Positions 17,830-31,400 of a stretch of 64,000 bases of DNA are shown piece by piece (positions within the stretch are counted from its first letter, which is position 1; each line of letters begins with the position of its first letter). Origin of the DNA: Xestospongia bergquistia (lineage: Eukaryota > Porifera > Demospongiae > Haplosclerida > Petrosiidae); NCBI GenBank assembly GCA_963965975.1, contig OZ014418.1:3732775-3796774 (forward strand), in the 5' to 3' direction. The translations under genes were made by a program, and so were the position numbers. The notes under the pieces were generated by a model, which was not told where the DNA came from, searched no databases, and saw nothing but the letters and a program-made list of their open reading frames with translations.

Positions 17830-20800
17830 AAATTAATGTCTACAAGATTAGTACATCACATTAGTCAGTTACAAATTGGAACGTCTAGTGATGATGCAGC
17901 AATGGGATTGGTCCTTTACTTTTCGATTGTAATGGTGATAGAGAAACATCATGTAGCATTCATCACAGTACAGTGCAGAAAGAATAATTCCCAAGTAGAA
18001 AAAGAAGCTCTTTCATTATTATTTGATATAAAACAGGTCCACTAATACTTGTACAGCAGAAGTTTTATATTAATAACAGATCATAAACCACCCTCCTAGA
18101 CTTGTTGCTGCCAGATTGCAACGGTAGGATATTTTTTATCTGCCTATACTTATGACATTGAATGTCAATACACTCTGTTATGTACTAATACCAACACCTT
18201 CTCAAGATTGCTATTAACTTTACAAAAAGGTTCAGCAGGTTCTTTTCACACTACACACAGAAATCTGTGAATCATGATGGAATATAATAGAATGTGTTGC
18301 AAAAGGAGGTAAAATGCTGAGAAAGAAAGCAAATGAAAATAAAAAAATATTGATCGAGGTAAAACAAAGTCTAGAAGAATGTTAGTAATGTGTCTTAAAA
18401 ATTTGGAGAAAAAGAGATATAGGGCAGTAGTCAGAGAAACCCATCGCTTTCATTTCACATACTTTGACACCCGCATAAAAAAAATTATTCGCAACTGGAG
18501 AAGGAAGGTCTGGCGGTGGTATTTGCTGTTAAAAAGTTCCATCAGTTTTTTTTAGGGCGGAAATTTATCATATATTCAGATCATCAACCTTTGAAGTATT
18601 TGTTCAGTGAGAACCACCCATGTCCCTCAGATGGCTGCTCCTAGGATCCAGCGATGGTCTCTATTCTTAAGCTCTTATCAGTATGTTATCAAATACTGAC
18701 CTGGTCACAAGATTGCCTATGCTGATACTTTTATCAGACTACCTATATCTGACAAAAAGTTAAATTTTAGTTTTGAGGGTGGAGAGGTTGTTAATTTCCT
18801 TCTTAATCATCTTTCAGAAGCAATAATTACAGCATCCCAGATCAGACACTGGACCAGTAAGGATCAAATTCTCTTTTGTGTACATCATTTCATTCTACAT
18901 GGTTGGAATACCAGTAATTCTGGTGATTTACAACCTTCCTTTTATTGTTGAAATGAATTAAGTGTCGCGGACGGCTGTGTACTATGTGGGTCACATGTCG
19001 TGATTCCACCTCAGGGTCATGCCATTGTGTTAGAACAACTTCATGACACTCATCCCGGCACCAATCGAAAGAAAAGTTTGGCTAGATCTTATGTCTGGTG
19101 GCCGCATCTTGATTCTGATATTGTTACTAAAGTAAGACATTGTCACATTTATCAAAACAATCGTTCATCACCCTGAATGTCTTTACACCCATGGGATTGG
19201 CCTATTAGACCTTGGGCAAGATTACATATAGACCATGCCGGACCCTTTCATGGTAATCTTTTTCTAGTAGTTGTAGATGCACATTCCAAATGGATAGATG
19301 TTCAGATAGTGAAATCTACATCTTCCAATTCAACAATTGCAGTGTTACGTTACCTTTTTGCCACACATGGCCTTCCAGAAGACATAGTATCAGACAATGG
19401 ACCTGATTTTAGAAGTTCTGTATCCAGCTTCAAACAAGTTGGCTGAATGTGCTGTCTAAACATTTAAGCATGCTGTCTTAAAAATAGAAGGACACATGGA
19501 ACTTAGGTTAGTTTGATTTTTGTTGAAATACTGTGTAACACCTCAGACTACCACAGGAGTTTCACCTTCTGATCTATTAATGGGAAGATGACTCCACACA
19601 TCATTAGATTTACTACATCCAGACACTTCATGCAAAATGTCATAGAAACAAGACAAGTTGATTAGGAATAAAGCTCCTCATAAGTTTGAAATTGGTGACA
19701 CAAAATATTTCCATGAAACGGAATGGATACCTGTTACGGTTACAAAAGTCACTGGTCACTTTCAGATTGAAACACTGGCATTGTCCTAAGACGTCATGTT
19801 GACCATCTTAGACGTAACTATTCTGACCATATTTCACAGGAACCAGTTGAAGATTGGTGTATGTCAGATACGTTCACTCCAAATCCAGACCCTCCTGCAG
19901 TTCAAGTTGATATACCACCACCTGCACAAGTTCGTCCAGTTGCTGTATGCCATTCTACTCATGTACCTCGACCTGTTGATCATTTTGCACCCCTACTTCA
20001 AACTTAAGAGGGGGAAATGTGATAATTATGAATATGGTAATAATGTATAATATTTATGTATCCCAGAATATTCTACAATAAGCCAGGCCTGGGGTAATAG
20101 TAATATGTAATAGTAATAGTAATAGTAATGATCACATTTTTTCAAGTAATAGTAATAGTAATAATAATATATGTTTGAAAATAGTGGTGTAATAGTAATA
20201 GTAATAGAATGGAAAGTAATATGTAATTTCATATTACATCTCTATTACATTCCTGTTTAGTCCTATGTTGTGTTAGTTAGCAATTTAGCATATGTCTCTG
20301 ACTCTCTGACCAGTTAGCAAGGTATAGCAAGGTATTTTCTGACCTGACAGGTGCTCCCTGAGTGACTCTGTATTTCAAAAACTAATCACCATAAAATGCA
20401 ATGGACATGTTAGTGATGTTACAACTGCTTGATTTAATTTTTTAAATACAAATTACAAAATCTTAACCCTGTCGTGAAGTAATAGTAATAGTAATAGACT
20501 TCAAAGTAATAGTAATAATAATATATTACTATGAACTTAGCCAGTAATATAAATAGTAATAATAATATATTACTATGAACTTAGCCAGTAATAGTAATAC
20601 TAATAGAAAAATTTTAAAGTAATAGTAATAGTAATAGATTACTTTGCAATGTAATTGACCCCAGGCCTGCAATAAGCACATGTATCTATTGTGTGAGCAC
20701 GTTTTGGAGCAGTGAGCTCTGTTTTTGCCATGTTGACTCTCTCTCTTGATTCTTATATATGTGCTGTTAATGTTGAATCAATCTCAGTCAGATTACAACA

Positions 20801-20830
20801 TTGCCCATAGTCACAATTATGAAACCAGAC
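17830..20830 (+). mobile_element. Gypsy LTR retrotransposon A (old, broken), with 3' LTR
   Basis: Pol parts read in order on the plus strand: an RNase H-like region (VEKEALSLLFDIKQVH near 18000, and again around 18500-18760), an integrase zinc-binding region (about 19010-19170), and integrase core (ARLHIDHAGPFHGN near 19210 and DIVSDNGPDF near 19383). The 3' end is a purine-rich AAGAGGGGGAAA tract, and the 3' LTR probably starts TGTGATAATTATG at about 20018. The LTR is split by a MITE. No gag and no 5' LTR were found. The copy has many breaks and looks old. Confidence 0.7.
20084..20669. mobile_element. 586-bp MITE made of TAATAG repeats, duplication CAATAAGC
   Basis: A perfect 8-bp duplication CAATAAGC flanks it (20076-20083 and 20670-20677). 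The ends CAGGCCTGGGGT and ACCCCAGGCCTG are inverted. Much of the interior is irregular (TAATAG)n / (TAATAT)n on the plus strand, with a non-repetitive middle at about 20240-20470. The termini and 8-bp duplication fit hAT-type nonautonomous elements. It lies in the 3' LTR of Gypsy copy A, so it came later. No coding potential: the long open frames over it are repeat artefacts. Confidence 0.9.
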
Positions 20831-22870
20831 AACTCAATACATATCAGTGGAGATTACAAAACCACTATTAATACAGCATCTAAGCTTGATACTTCCTACC
20901 TGTTACCTAAAGTTGATTTTTTTCCTCGCTAGTGAGAGGGATGTTTTTCATGATTGCTGATCTGTCAAGCACATATCAACAAGTAGAATCGATCTATAAT
21001 CTCATCTATATACTAACATGAATACACACAAAGGTTACACACATAAACATGTAACTATCATTCAGATTCAACTCAGCACTGTCAATATTTCACCACCTGA
21101 TAGAGAATCTCCTCTAAAAACTACCGCATTTCAGTTTATATATATGATACACTAATCAGAGGCCATACTGAATGAGAGGATGTAGTCAATGAAGAGAAAG
21201 TATTAAAAAGATCGTCATTAGCTGGAATGAAACTTAGATAAGAAAAATGTACATTTCTAGACATAAATCTCTAAAAATGGAATTGAGCCTACATAAGAGA
21301 AAGTAGAAGCCATTGTACACAATGTACAGACACCCCATCCTACCAATATGTCAGAGCTTAAAGGAGTTTTAAGCTCAATTAATTACTATGATAACTACAA
21401 CTTTCAATCTGTTATATTCACTTTTGCACAAAGATAGGCAATGGAACTGGAAGTCAGAATAAGAAAACAATAAAGCTAAGGATTTGATCTAATCACCTAC
21501 TGTACTCCCTCATTATGATGGTACATAGAAATTGGTCTTAACTTGTGATGCATCACCCATTGGAGTACAAACAGTTATAGCAAATTGAAAAAGATCCAGT
21601 ACTATTGAGAGTAGCTACTTTACTTGGAGGCAGGCCAGAGAATTCATCAGATATTCCATTGGATTGCATACACTAATATTGATGACAAACTGACTTAAGT
21701 TTACTTGATAGATGTGTATTGTGGTGCACATGAGTCATCATTCCAATCAAGTTAGGAACTCAGGTCTTAGAATAATTACACTATACTCACCCAGGAGTTG
21801 TGAAAATGAAAGGATCACCTTGTAGATACATTTAGTGGTATGACATATGTTTATAGTTGTTATTGATTCTTACACTAAACGGTTAGAGGTTTTTCCTGTA
21901 CACATAACAATGTTGAGAAATTAAGAATGATATTTTCATCATTTGGTTTACTAAACAACACAGTGAGTGGCAAGGGTTCTCTTTCACAAGCCAAAAATTT
22001 CAGGATTTTATGAAGAGTAATGGAATTATTCATGTGAAGTATCAGCATACCACCCATTGTCTAAGGGACTTGCGGTGAGAGTGGTACAAATTTTCAAGAG
22101 AGTTCTAGAACCACAAACAGAAGGATGTTTGGAGGGTAAAATATCTATGGTTTTGTTCAATTACAGAGTCACTCCTCAATCTTCTACAACCAAGTTCCTG
22201 CAGATTTGCTTTTTGGTAGAAAACTTAAATCTTGTTTGGATTTATTACCCCCAGATCTTCAGAGGAAGGTAGAATCTAAAGTGGAGAAACAGTAAGAAGC
22301 TCATGTCTATTCAGAGAGCTCAGAGAAGATGATACTGTGTTTGGTAGGAATGATAGAACTGATCTAAATGATAGAAGGAACTGTTTATAACAGATTAGGT
22401 CCAGTATCCTACATTGTGAAATTGAAGAATGGCATTGAACATAGAGCAGTTACATAAGAGGACATCTCTATTATCTGAAACAGATGAATCAAACATCTCT
22501 TTTGACGATTTCCCTGGAGTTAGCTCAGTTACTGTAGACTCTAGATTAGTATAACCATCAATTCCAGGACCAATAAGATCTACTAGAATTTGTAAACCTT
22601 CTAACCAATATTTTTAATCATAAGGTGGGAGGAATATACTCTATTATTGTCTGATGTAGTTTTGTGTTTAATTAGAATTCTTTATGTTTACTTATGAATA
22701 TTATTACCCTCTTTAAACTTTTTGTCCCTCAACTGATTTATGCAACTTACAGTTTAAAATGTCCATGTGATCATATCAGCTATTTTGTGTTATGTTAAAT
22801 GTAGGTATGTTTATACTCAAATAAAGTTACTAACTATAACAGAGTGAATACATCACAGAGGTAAACAAAG
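20831..22870 (+). mobile_element. Gypsy LTR retrotransposon B (old, broken)
   Basis: Reverse transcriptase pieces begin at about 20860 (SGDYKTTINTASKLDTSYLL, MIADLSSTYQQV), continue through a connection region near 21180-21370 and an RNase H start near 21540 (LTCDASPIGV). Integrase pieces are at 21850-22280 (DSYTKRLEVFPV; ITESLLNLLQPSS). A purine-rich tract near 22620 and the following AT-rich stretch to about 22860 may be the 3' LTR. There are many breaks and no intact domain. The left edge joins the LTR of copy A directly. Confidence 0.65.
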
Positions 22871-25262
22871 AAGAGCTACTCAACATACAAGATGTCAACC
22901 ATAAAACCAAAAAGGGGTCAACAACTTAAGAGGCCAAGTACAATCAATTGTACCAGATGTGGTGTAAATTACAGTACCCAGCTTGTAACCTTTTTGTCAC
23001 AAATGTAAGAAGATAGAACACTAGCAAATTTTTTGCTGTAATCCACCTAGCAAAATAGACTCTATTCAAAAAAGTGAGTTCCTAGGACAGCTGCAAGCTG
23101 TTACAGGAGATAAGAAGTCATGGATTACTCTCCATTTGAATGGTCAGTCCTGTCAATTCAAGCTTGATGTAACAATAATTTCCGAAGATGGAGTCAAATT
23201 ACAATCCTCAGATCGAGCACCGAGAGGTATTAGCTTAAACCAGTTAAAATAAAAGGAAAATTAACTGGGACAATATGCAATAAAGATCAAGAGAATAAGC
23301 AAGAAATTTATGTTATTGAAGATTTAGTAAGCCTATTACTAGCTAGGACATCCAGTAATTGACATTTTTGACTCTGTTATTGACTGTTGTAAAGAGCAAA
23401 CCACAGAAGGTAATCTTCATCTTTTAGAAGCATTGATACATTCAAAGGAGAATATGAAATTAAATTAATGGACAACCTGACTCTATATTCATTGACAACA
23501 CCTCAAAGTGTACCACTCCCATTGTTCTATAGAGTCAAAGAAGAGATTGATCAAATTGAAAAAACAGGAGTAATCTGTAGAGTTGATGAACTGAACCAAT
23601 GGTGCCCAGGAATGATTTTTATAACAAAATCTAATCCTAAATACATATATGTGTTGATCTTACTAAATTGAATAGGCAAATAATTTGATAGAGGCAAATC
23701 CTACCTTCGGTGGAACAGTTGTTGACAAACACCAAACTATTTTCTGAATTGGACACTAATTAATAGCTGTAATTGACTCAACAGGATAATGTTCTTCACC
23801 AAGAAGCAACTGATTTTGTCAACATTGTCATTGATAGTCTTCCAGTGTTAGAGGGACGCCTCAAAGATTAAAAAAGTTACCAAGAGAATCAGGCAGTTAA
23901 CATACAATAATCAAGTAGTGTTTGGATGAATGGCCACTACAACATCTAATAAGTGAGTCACTAACCTTATTATCTCTTTGCAGCAAAAGAAACAATAAAT
24001 AATGGACTACTACTTCAATTAGGACTAGTGGTACCACCTATAATAAAATCAGAGATAATGAAGAGGCTCCATAGTGCACATCAAGGCATTACTAAAACCA
24101 GAGAAAGAACTAGAACTTCCATATGGTGGCCTAGTATAAGGTAGCAAATTACTAAATGGTCAATCTAAGCCATTAATACCATGTGAACATCCACTGTTGC
24201 CATGGCTACCTGCTGCAAGTGATTTATTTGAGTGGAAAAATTCAGTGTATGTATTAGTTGTCAACTATTTCTCATAATATATTAAAATACCAAAACTCTT
24301 AAGAATCATGTCAGAAGAGGTTATTCAAGAATCAAAATCAATTTTTTCTTGACATGGTGTACTTAGATCTGACAATGGACCACAATATTCATCTATGTTT
24401 TCCAACAATTCTCAAACGAGTATGGATTTGATCATGTGACTGGTTATCTCAAATATCCACAGAGCAATGGAGAAGCCAAATGTGTGGCAGAAAGTCAAAA
24501 ACTTACACAGGAAATCTGACAGCCTTTAATTAGCTCTACTATTCTATAGATCAACTCCACTAAATAATGGATATGGTCCATTGGAACTATTAATGAAGAG
24601 AAAGTTATGTACCATTATTATCAATTATAGGATCAACTGAAACCATCTATATCAGAGTATGAACAAATCAATTTAAAAATCAAATTAAAAGAGAGGCAAA
24701 AAGAGAATTATGACCATCAGAGTGAAGGAAAAAGAACCTCTGAGATCTAGAGAAAATGTATGGATACCAGATTGTACACTAATGGGACAGTCATTGAAGA
24801 AATGTTATATCTATCTTATAATTTCATGATCTGTAATAAGGAGAAACTGAAGACATATTGTTAGTAACCCTCAAGAGAATTTTCCAATTATTGATAAAGT
24901 ACATTAGAAGATCCAATTAGTGATGAGACCACTCAAACTCAAACTAATAATGTTCCTATTTCAGTTAATTGTAATACTAGAGACATCATCAGTAGAAGTG
25001 GAAAAATATCTTGTCTGCCAGTATAATAATGTAATATATATTGACCTACAAGAAGGGGTGATGTAATAATATCACTTAGCTTCATAACTAGGTGTTCACA
25101 AAAGTAAAGAACACCTGGTAATTACTGCTTGTGCATGTGTATAATTATTAAAATATGTTGACTTCATAATTACAACATTTTAAAGAAAATGATGAATCAA
25201 TATGCTGTGCTTTATATTGATGACATTCCATTTATGATAGATCACATTTATGTACATAGATC
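22871..25262 (+). mobile_element. Gypsy LTR retrotransposon C (old, broken)
   Basis: The order is gag zinc-knuckle-like (TINCTRCGVNYST, 22940), protease (WITLHLNGQSCQFKLDVTII, 23120), reverse transcriptase (TTPQSVPLPLFYRVKEEI, 23500; WCPGMIF), integrase zinc and core (RSDNGPQYSS, 24368; YRSTPLNNGYGPLELLM, 24550), then a chromodomain-free tail and a purine tract AGAAGGGGTGATGTAATA near 25050 where a 3' LTR may start. Domain order is that of Ty3/Gypsy elements. Many breaks; old. Confidence 0.65.
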
Positions 25263-25561
25263 GCAGGGGTTCAGGGGAAACTTGGGATATCCCCTCCCCT
25301 TTCAAGAATTTTCCAATACATTTTTCATTTCTATAATTATTTAAGTTAAAGTTCAATGCGCCTATTTTTTTTGTTTGAAAATATCCATTATTGCATTAAA
25401 GTCAACAACTTTTAATGGAGGTCCTTCTATTGCAACCTCATTAAATGTTCAAGATTTGAATCAGATAGTCGACTACGTAGAAAATGCTAATATGCAACTG
25501 TTACATGTTACATTGTGTAATACAATAAGTGATGATTTTCTAAAGAAAGAACAATGAAATA

Positions 25562-27248
25562 CTGTAAAGTATTAATATTAGCGTGCAACTAGTTTAAGCG
25601 ATATTAGTGATTTGAAAAAAATCGCTAAATTTAATATTCGCTAAAGTTAAGAGCGAGTCACGTGCGTTGAAAAAGAAGAAGTGTGCAAACTGAACAGCGA
25701 AAGTCATGTATCTTATAAGATGGCCTTGTGGGTCATCATCGTCAGAACTAATGAGGATGGAGTAACAACAGCTGCAAACAAAGAGGTTGAAAGGTGAAGC
25801 AAGTGTGAAGGAAAAGGGGCAGGTATCATCATTATGATGATGAAACACGTGTTAAAATTGCCAAGTACTCGTGTGAATGTGGAATAAGGCAGATGCTGAC
25901 AAATTCACTAAGGAGCTTGGATTTTTGGTTACCGAAAGTACAGTAAGAAACATGAAAAAGAGCTACCTTTCTATACTTAGAAAGGAGAAAGATCCTGAGA
26001 GAATACAGTCTTCCTCATGGATCTAGAGGGAGACCACTGATGCTTCGTGATTATGACCAGGATGTATCAAACTACATCAAAAGCCTAAGAGAAGCAGGAG
26101 GTATTGTAAATTGCTCAATAGTTGTTGCTGCAGCTAAGGGTATCTTGTCCCATAAGAACCCAGGACTCCTGAAAGAACATGGTGGTCCAATCTGTCTTAG
26201 TTCAACCTGAGCAGAATCATTCCTTCGTAGAAATGGGTATGTGAAGCTCAAGGCCACCAAGGCTGCCCACAAGTTGCCTGACGATTTTTCAGAAGTAAAG
26301 CAGGCATTCCTTCAGAGAGTCAAGAGTGAAGTTGAAACATGGAACATTCCACATGTCCTCATAATCAATTGGGACCAAACTGGATCCAAGTTAGTTCCAG
26401 TAAGTGAATGGACCATGGAAAGGGAAGGCACAAAACAAGTTGCTACCATAGGACGGGAAGATAAAAGGGAAGTTACTGTTCTTATGTCTGTAACTGCTTC
26501 TGGTATTCCACTTTCATTTCAAGTCATCTATCTGGGAAAGACAATTGGGTGCCATGCTAAAGTCACATTTCCTAACGATTGGAACATTACTCAGAGTGAC
26601 AGTCACTGGAGCACTGAGTCAAACATGTTGGAGTTTATCGACAAAGTTATTGTACCTTATGTTACACAGACAAGAGAAAAGCTCCAGCTTGCTTCAGACC
26701 AGCCAGCTCTTGCTTTATTTGACATTTTCAAGGCAGATCGCTGTGAGTCTCTCCTAGAAAAGCAACATCAACATCATATCCATCAAGTGTTCATACCAGC
26801 AGGATGTACAGGGGAGCTACAACCCCTCAATCTTACTGTTAATTCATTGTGTAAAGCATCTATGAAAGCTCACTTTTCCCGTTGATATTCTGCTGAAGTC
26901 AAAGAAGCTTTAGAGCAAGGACAAGAAATAGCTAATGTGAAGGTTGACCTTTGAGCTACAATTGTGAAACCTCTGCATGTGCTTTGAGCTTCAATTGTGA
27001 AACTGGCTATTGATGGCATTCTCATTTCTCAAAGAAAAGAAAGATATCATAGAAAAAGGATTTGAGAAAAGTGGAATTTTGAGTTCCATTGCAATTACCA
27101 ATACTTGATATACTCATAAAATGCAATTTTGATACTTTTGATAACAGTACTAGTAATTGTTTTTAACAACATTAAATTTTAAAGCCACTAATATGGTAAT
27201 GAAGCAAAAATGCTAAAAAAGTAGCCGCCAACATCAGTAGTTTTACAG
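25562..27248 (+). mobile_element. Pogo-like (Tc1/mariner superfamily) DNA transposon, 1.7 kb
   Basis: TA is present at both edges (25560-25561 and 27249-27250). Ends are CTGTAAAGTATTAATATTAG on the left and its imperfect inverse on the right (CTGTAAAACTACTGATGTTG when read inverted). Further inverted similarity includes TTTTTAGC-like blocks. The transposase reads from about 25735 to 27060. Length and structure are whole-looking, but the coding region has frame changes before 26241 and after 26885. Confidence 0.8.
26241..26885 (+). pseudogene. Pogo-like transposase DDE domain (third acidic residue changed)
   Basis: The 214-residue frame covers the nuclease: NIPHVLIINWDQTGSKLVP (first Asp, residue ~44), EWTMEREGTKQV, VTVLMSVTASGIPLSFQVIY, HWSTESNMLEFIDKVIVPY, ALALFDIFKADRCESLLEK (second Asp, ~159) and FIPAGCTGELQPLNLTVN. 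The family normally has LQPLDVTVN here; the D is N at about residue 198, so the catalytic triad looks broken. Upstream, in other frames, are KFTKELGFLVTESTVRNMKK (about 25890) and further N-terminal pieces. The M at 26241 is not the native start. Confidence 0.75.
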
Positions 27249-27341
27249 TACAGCATGATGCATATATAGTACAATACTGCAATGCATTGATAGAATTTCT
27301 CCCCCCCCCCCCCCAAAGTTCAAATCTTGTATGAACCCCTG

Positions 27342-28483
27342 ACATGCAATGTCTTGCTTTAACCAGTCAATTTGTTGTTTGTGCAGAGGTTTAGTGCAAG
27401 CTAAAGAGCATTACACTTGTTCAGTACAATTGTGATTTAAAATCATTTGGTTTCACAAATAACTTCTTGATCCATCATTAGAGCTACTAAAGTACTTATT
27501 ATCATGATCAACGCAGAATAGCTCTTCTCAGTGCCAACAAGACAAAGCTTGTAATCCATCATGAATGAGCAGAATTGGTGACTACACAAAGATATTCCTT
27601 CTGTCAGTCATATACAGCTTAAACAGACAAAAAGCTCTTTTTAAGAGATAGATTTAGTCTTACTAGCTACTTTAGATTGTAAAGTAGAGCAGCAGAGAAG
27701 TTACCATTATAGATAGTGGAAGATTGCAGTAAAAGAACTTTTACATCATAGTTGACAGAGGATTCCTATAGAGCATACTATTTTCCAAGAAATAAGTGGA
27801 ATTACGCGCATGTGCAAGCAGTAGTTACACCAGGCATTCTCTTTTTTCACAAACACCTGGGTACAAGGCTATTCTATGACTATGTATCATTTGTCCATGA
27901 TTATTATTCATGGCTTGTCTTTGTGTGTCTAACTTTTATATATATCTGATTTGTTTATTCTTTCATGTATCTACTATTATTACTAAGAGATCTTTATCAA
28001 TCAACTAAACATATAATAAGAAACAATACAGTAGACACCATTTTTACTTGTTGCTTTATATATCCATGTAGAACAATATGAAGGAAAAGGACATTGATAT
28101 ATTTTAGTTTGTATAATTATATTAAGAAATATAAACCATATGGTGGAAAACGCCTAACAGAGAACAAATTAATCACTTGTTAATCCTCACTGCTCTCTGA
28201 GAAGACAATGGTAATAGTACTTGGTTTGTGTGTGTATATGTCTGTTTAGGTAACAAATATTTTATGTCTGATCAAATTAAAGTTTATTTACACAAGTTTT
28301 GCATGGTAGTTACTTTATATATTGCTAGGTAATCAGTAGGAACAACATGTATAGCATGTTTTATCCTGACTTCAAACGTTATGTCAAAGTAGCAACAATT
28401 GTTAGAAACTAATTGTGAAACCTGTTGACAAGTTTAAATGGTTTTAAGTTGCTTTTGTTCCTTTTCAGGAAAATGCTCACACA
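27342..28483. other. No recognised feature
   Basis: AT-rich DNA with short chance frames (for example 27752-27949) and no splice pattern or protein similarity that I can see. It separates the transposon block from the 3' end of the minus-strand gene. Confidence 0.4.
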
Positions 28484-31400
28484 TCAAATGGCGAGGGTTA
28501 ATGACATATTATGTATATTGCAATGTTGATCATTAAGAATTGATGTATAATTATAATCATTGTCGATGGAATATGGTTCTTGAAGATGTTCAGCTAGACT
28601 CTGATCCAAGTCTTCATTATTAATTGACATTACTACTTTCATTGAATCTAGAACACAGTACTCACAATCAGTCATCACTGATATCTCTGAGTCTACAAAG
28701 TAACATAACAATATTACATATAAAGACAAAGTCTCTTTCATGAAGTGACATTACTTTTTTTGTGGTTCAGTGACATTATGTGAAGAACCAGGGAATACTT
28801 TGAGGTATTCTTTAATGACTTTTGATTCCTTGTCTGATACTTCACTTAAAATAATAATAATAAATTGATGAGTTTTATCTTCTATTGGAGACATTGGCAT
28901 TGTAGTTTTTAGATCAACCAAGACACACAATGAATCATTGTTCTTGGTGAAAGTTATACAATTGCTGGACTTGATGACAGTAGACTGATTATTATAATGA
29001 TCATTTCTTCAACATGAAATGATATGCGTGAGTTAATTGGAAATAGAAATCTCAACTTGTTATTTGTGTCTTTACAAATGTGACTGAGTCCATTGTTGAG
29101 TGTTTTCACTTCAGACTCTAATAATTCAGTTAGTTTTGTGTGACAATTAGCAGTGGGAGAAAATGATGTGATAATTTTTGCTAGAAATCTTAAGTCAAAA
29201 TGTTCGCTGACACAAAGATGTTTTACGACATTATAATCAATAATGTTTGAATTGGTATCTTTGACTTGTAGTGCACAGTTAGTTAAAATTGAAAAACATA
29301 TAAGCATTAACCAAGATATACCCTGAAAAAATAATAATCAGTAAATCAATGACTGAAGTAAGTATAGTTAGTAATTATTTAATGAAGTCTGTACACTTTC
29401 TTGAGTAGTGTCATATATTGTGTACTTATAAAACAATGTTGATGTGTAGCTATTCACCTAATGCTTCCATATTCATAGCTACATAGGGACTACATATGTA
29501 CATAAGAACACTACTGTAGAACAAAATATTTGTCTTTACTATGAATTTACTTTTTATACTAAATTTTGTATCCATGAAGACCAATTATTTGTATTTATAT
29601 AAATGAGGGGATGCCAATGAGGGGATTTGTAAAGGTATTGTCCAAGAGCCATAAAAATGATTGCGTTATCTTTTATAAAATCCTCAGTTAGTTGGTTATG
29701 TTGATGAACTATGATATATCTGATATATCTTATTATGAGATTCATAGTAACCTGCTACTAACACTCCATAATATAGAACAATGTTGTTAAGCAATATTCT
29801 TTTAAATCTTAAGTTGGCAGGTTAATAATGCTTATTGATCTATTATCAATGGTAGAACCAAAAAACTGGTCTATATAAACCTACTGCTAAGTTGTTTATG
29901 ACGATAAAACTAGTTATGTGAAGCAACTAAAAATGCTGTATAAAATTTAACTCTATTTTTAAGACAATTTTTAATTGTAAAGTTATTAGAAACATAATGT
30001 GTCATGCTTACCAATACAATAGGCTTTAGTGTAGATGGGTAGTTAATGTATTATCATTTATAGTAAGTGGGAAACAATAATAAGCTAAGTGTACATATTG
30101 ATTTCAATAAAATATGTTATATGTGATTCCTATATAATACATAAGAAAATACACTAGTCCAATTCTTTTAATGACATTGGTAATACTAAAGCATATGTGA
30201 TATCAGGTGTAGCACTGTCTATGTAGAGATGGCGCTATCTCTTTTGTCTTATTATTATTACTCTGTTTCCCTCATAACACTAAAACTAGAAGGATTAAAT
30301 GACTATCAAAAAGAAAGGTATAATTTTAGATCAAATATCTAAAATTATACCATTTACTAGTACTCTGGTATTGTGCTTTTTAACAAGTAACAGATTGATT
30401 TAGACAGTTCTAAACTATGTAAAATATTCATAAGAAAATAACAAAGTCAATACAAAGATGTACGCTACTAAACCAGTGTTCAATTTATAAAAAGGCAAAA
30501 AGTGGAGTCTACTCGAGTTCCTTTTTGCTTTGATGTTGATATTGTCATTCCTATGTACTTTGGGCTCATTAGACAGATTTTATTGCCATTCCTATATAAA
30601 ATAATTTTTTCTAAAAATCTACACACATTTGTTCATGCAAGTGTGATGCTACTAACATCATTATGACATGTCATTTTATATCAGCTTGATTATAGTGTTT
30701 GCATAAAAGTAGTAGAGGCTTACTTGTAAATGTTCACTTAATAATTACAAAACAGCTTTTTTACATAATAAGAAATAGTACTTGTCCTGAAGTTAATAAA
30801 TAATTTGTGCTATAAACTACAAGACAAGTCCAATATGTCACTATGTTAATTCTAATACCTTGTGTAGATTTGGAAGAATTGTTAAAGCTTCTATTTCACT
30901 CATAATGAGACATAATACATTGCTTTGATTTTTGATTTGATTTTTTAGCATTTTTTTAGCTTCAGAGCTTGAGTTACTGAGAACATGGAAGAAGACATGA
31001 AATAAAAGGAGAGGATGAGTTGAAGGAAGTTGTAATAGGTCTTCAGTAGTGTTCTTTAGTACACCTGGAAAAAGAAAACCTGATAATATTCCAGTGTAAT
31101 GAATTAATGACTTCATAAATTTACTTGCTGTACAATAAGTATATTAACTTATAGTCTTAACATCAATCATACCATCATATTACTAGTTATATAACTATTA
31201 CTGTGTGACCTACCAGTGAACATCCAAGTGAGTAATCACACACTATAACAAGTAACTCTGACATCTCCTGAGCACACTGAAATAAAACAATGGAAACTTG
31301 TTCCTCACCAATTAATGTGAGTACTTGAAACAAGCTGACAAGGATGCTTATTTGAATTCATAAGTCAAGGTCATAAACAAAAGTGATTGTTCTGGTTTGG

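Larger units (their letters stand above)
25264..27341. mobile_element. hAT-like TIR pair enclosing a pogo element
   Basis: The left terminus CAGGGGTTCA (25264) and right terminus TGAACCCCTG (to 27341) are perfect 10-base inverted copies of a hAT-like end. C-rich or G-rich tracts lie just inside both (25295-25310; 27302-27314). No 8-bp duplication is visible. After removing the pogo insertion about 390 bases remain, with a 60-codon frame (KISIIALKSTTFNGGPSI) of unknown type. It is probably a nonautonomous hAT into which the pogo element jumped. Confidence 0.55.

Noticed and set aside
20026-20232. Minus-strand open frame rich in tyrosine
   Set aside because: It is a translation of the TAATAG repeat in the MITE, with no protein features.
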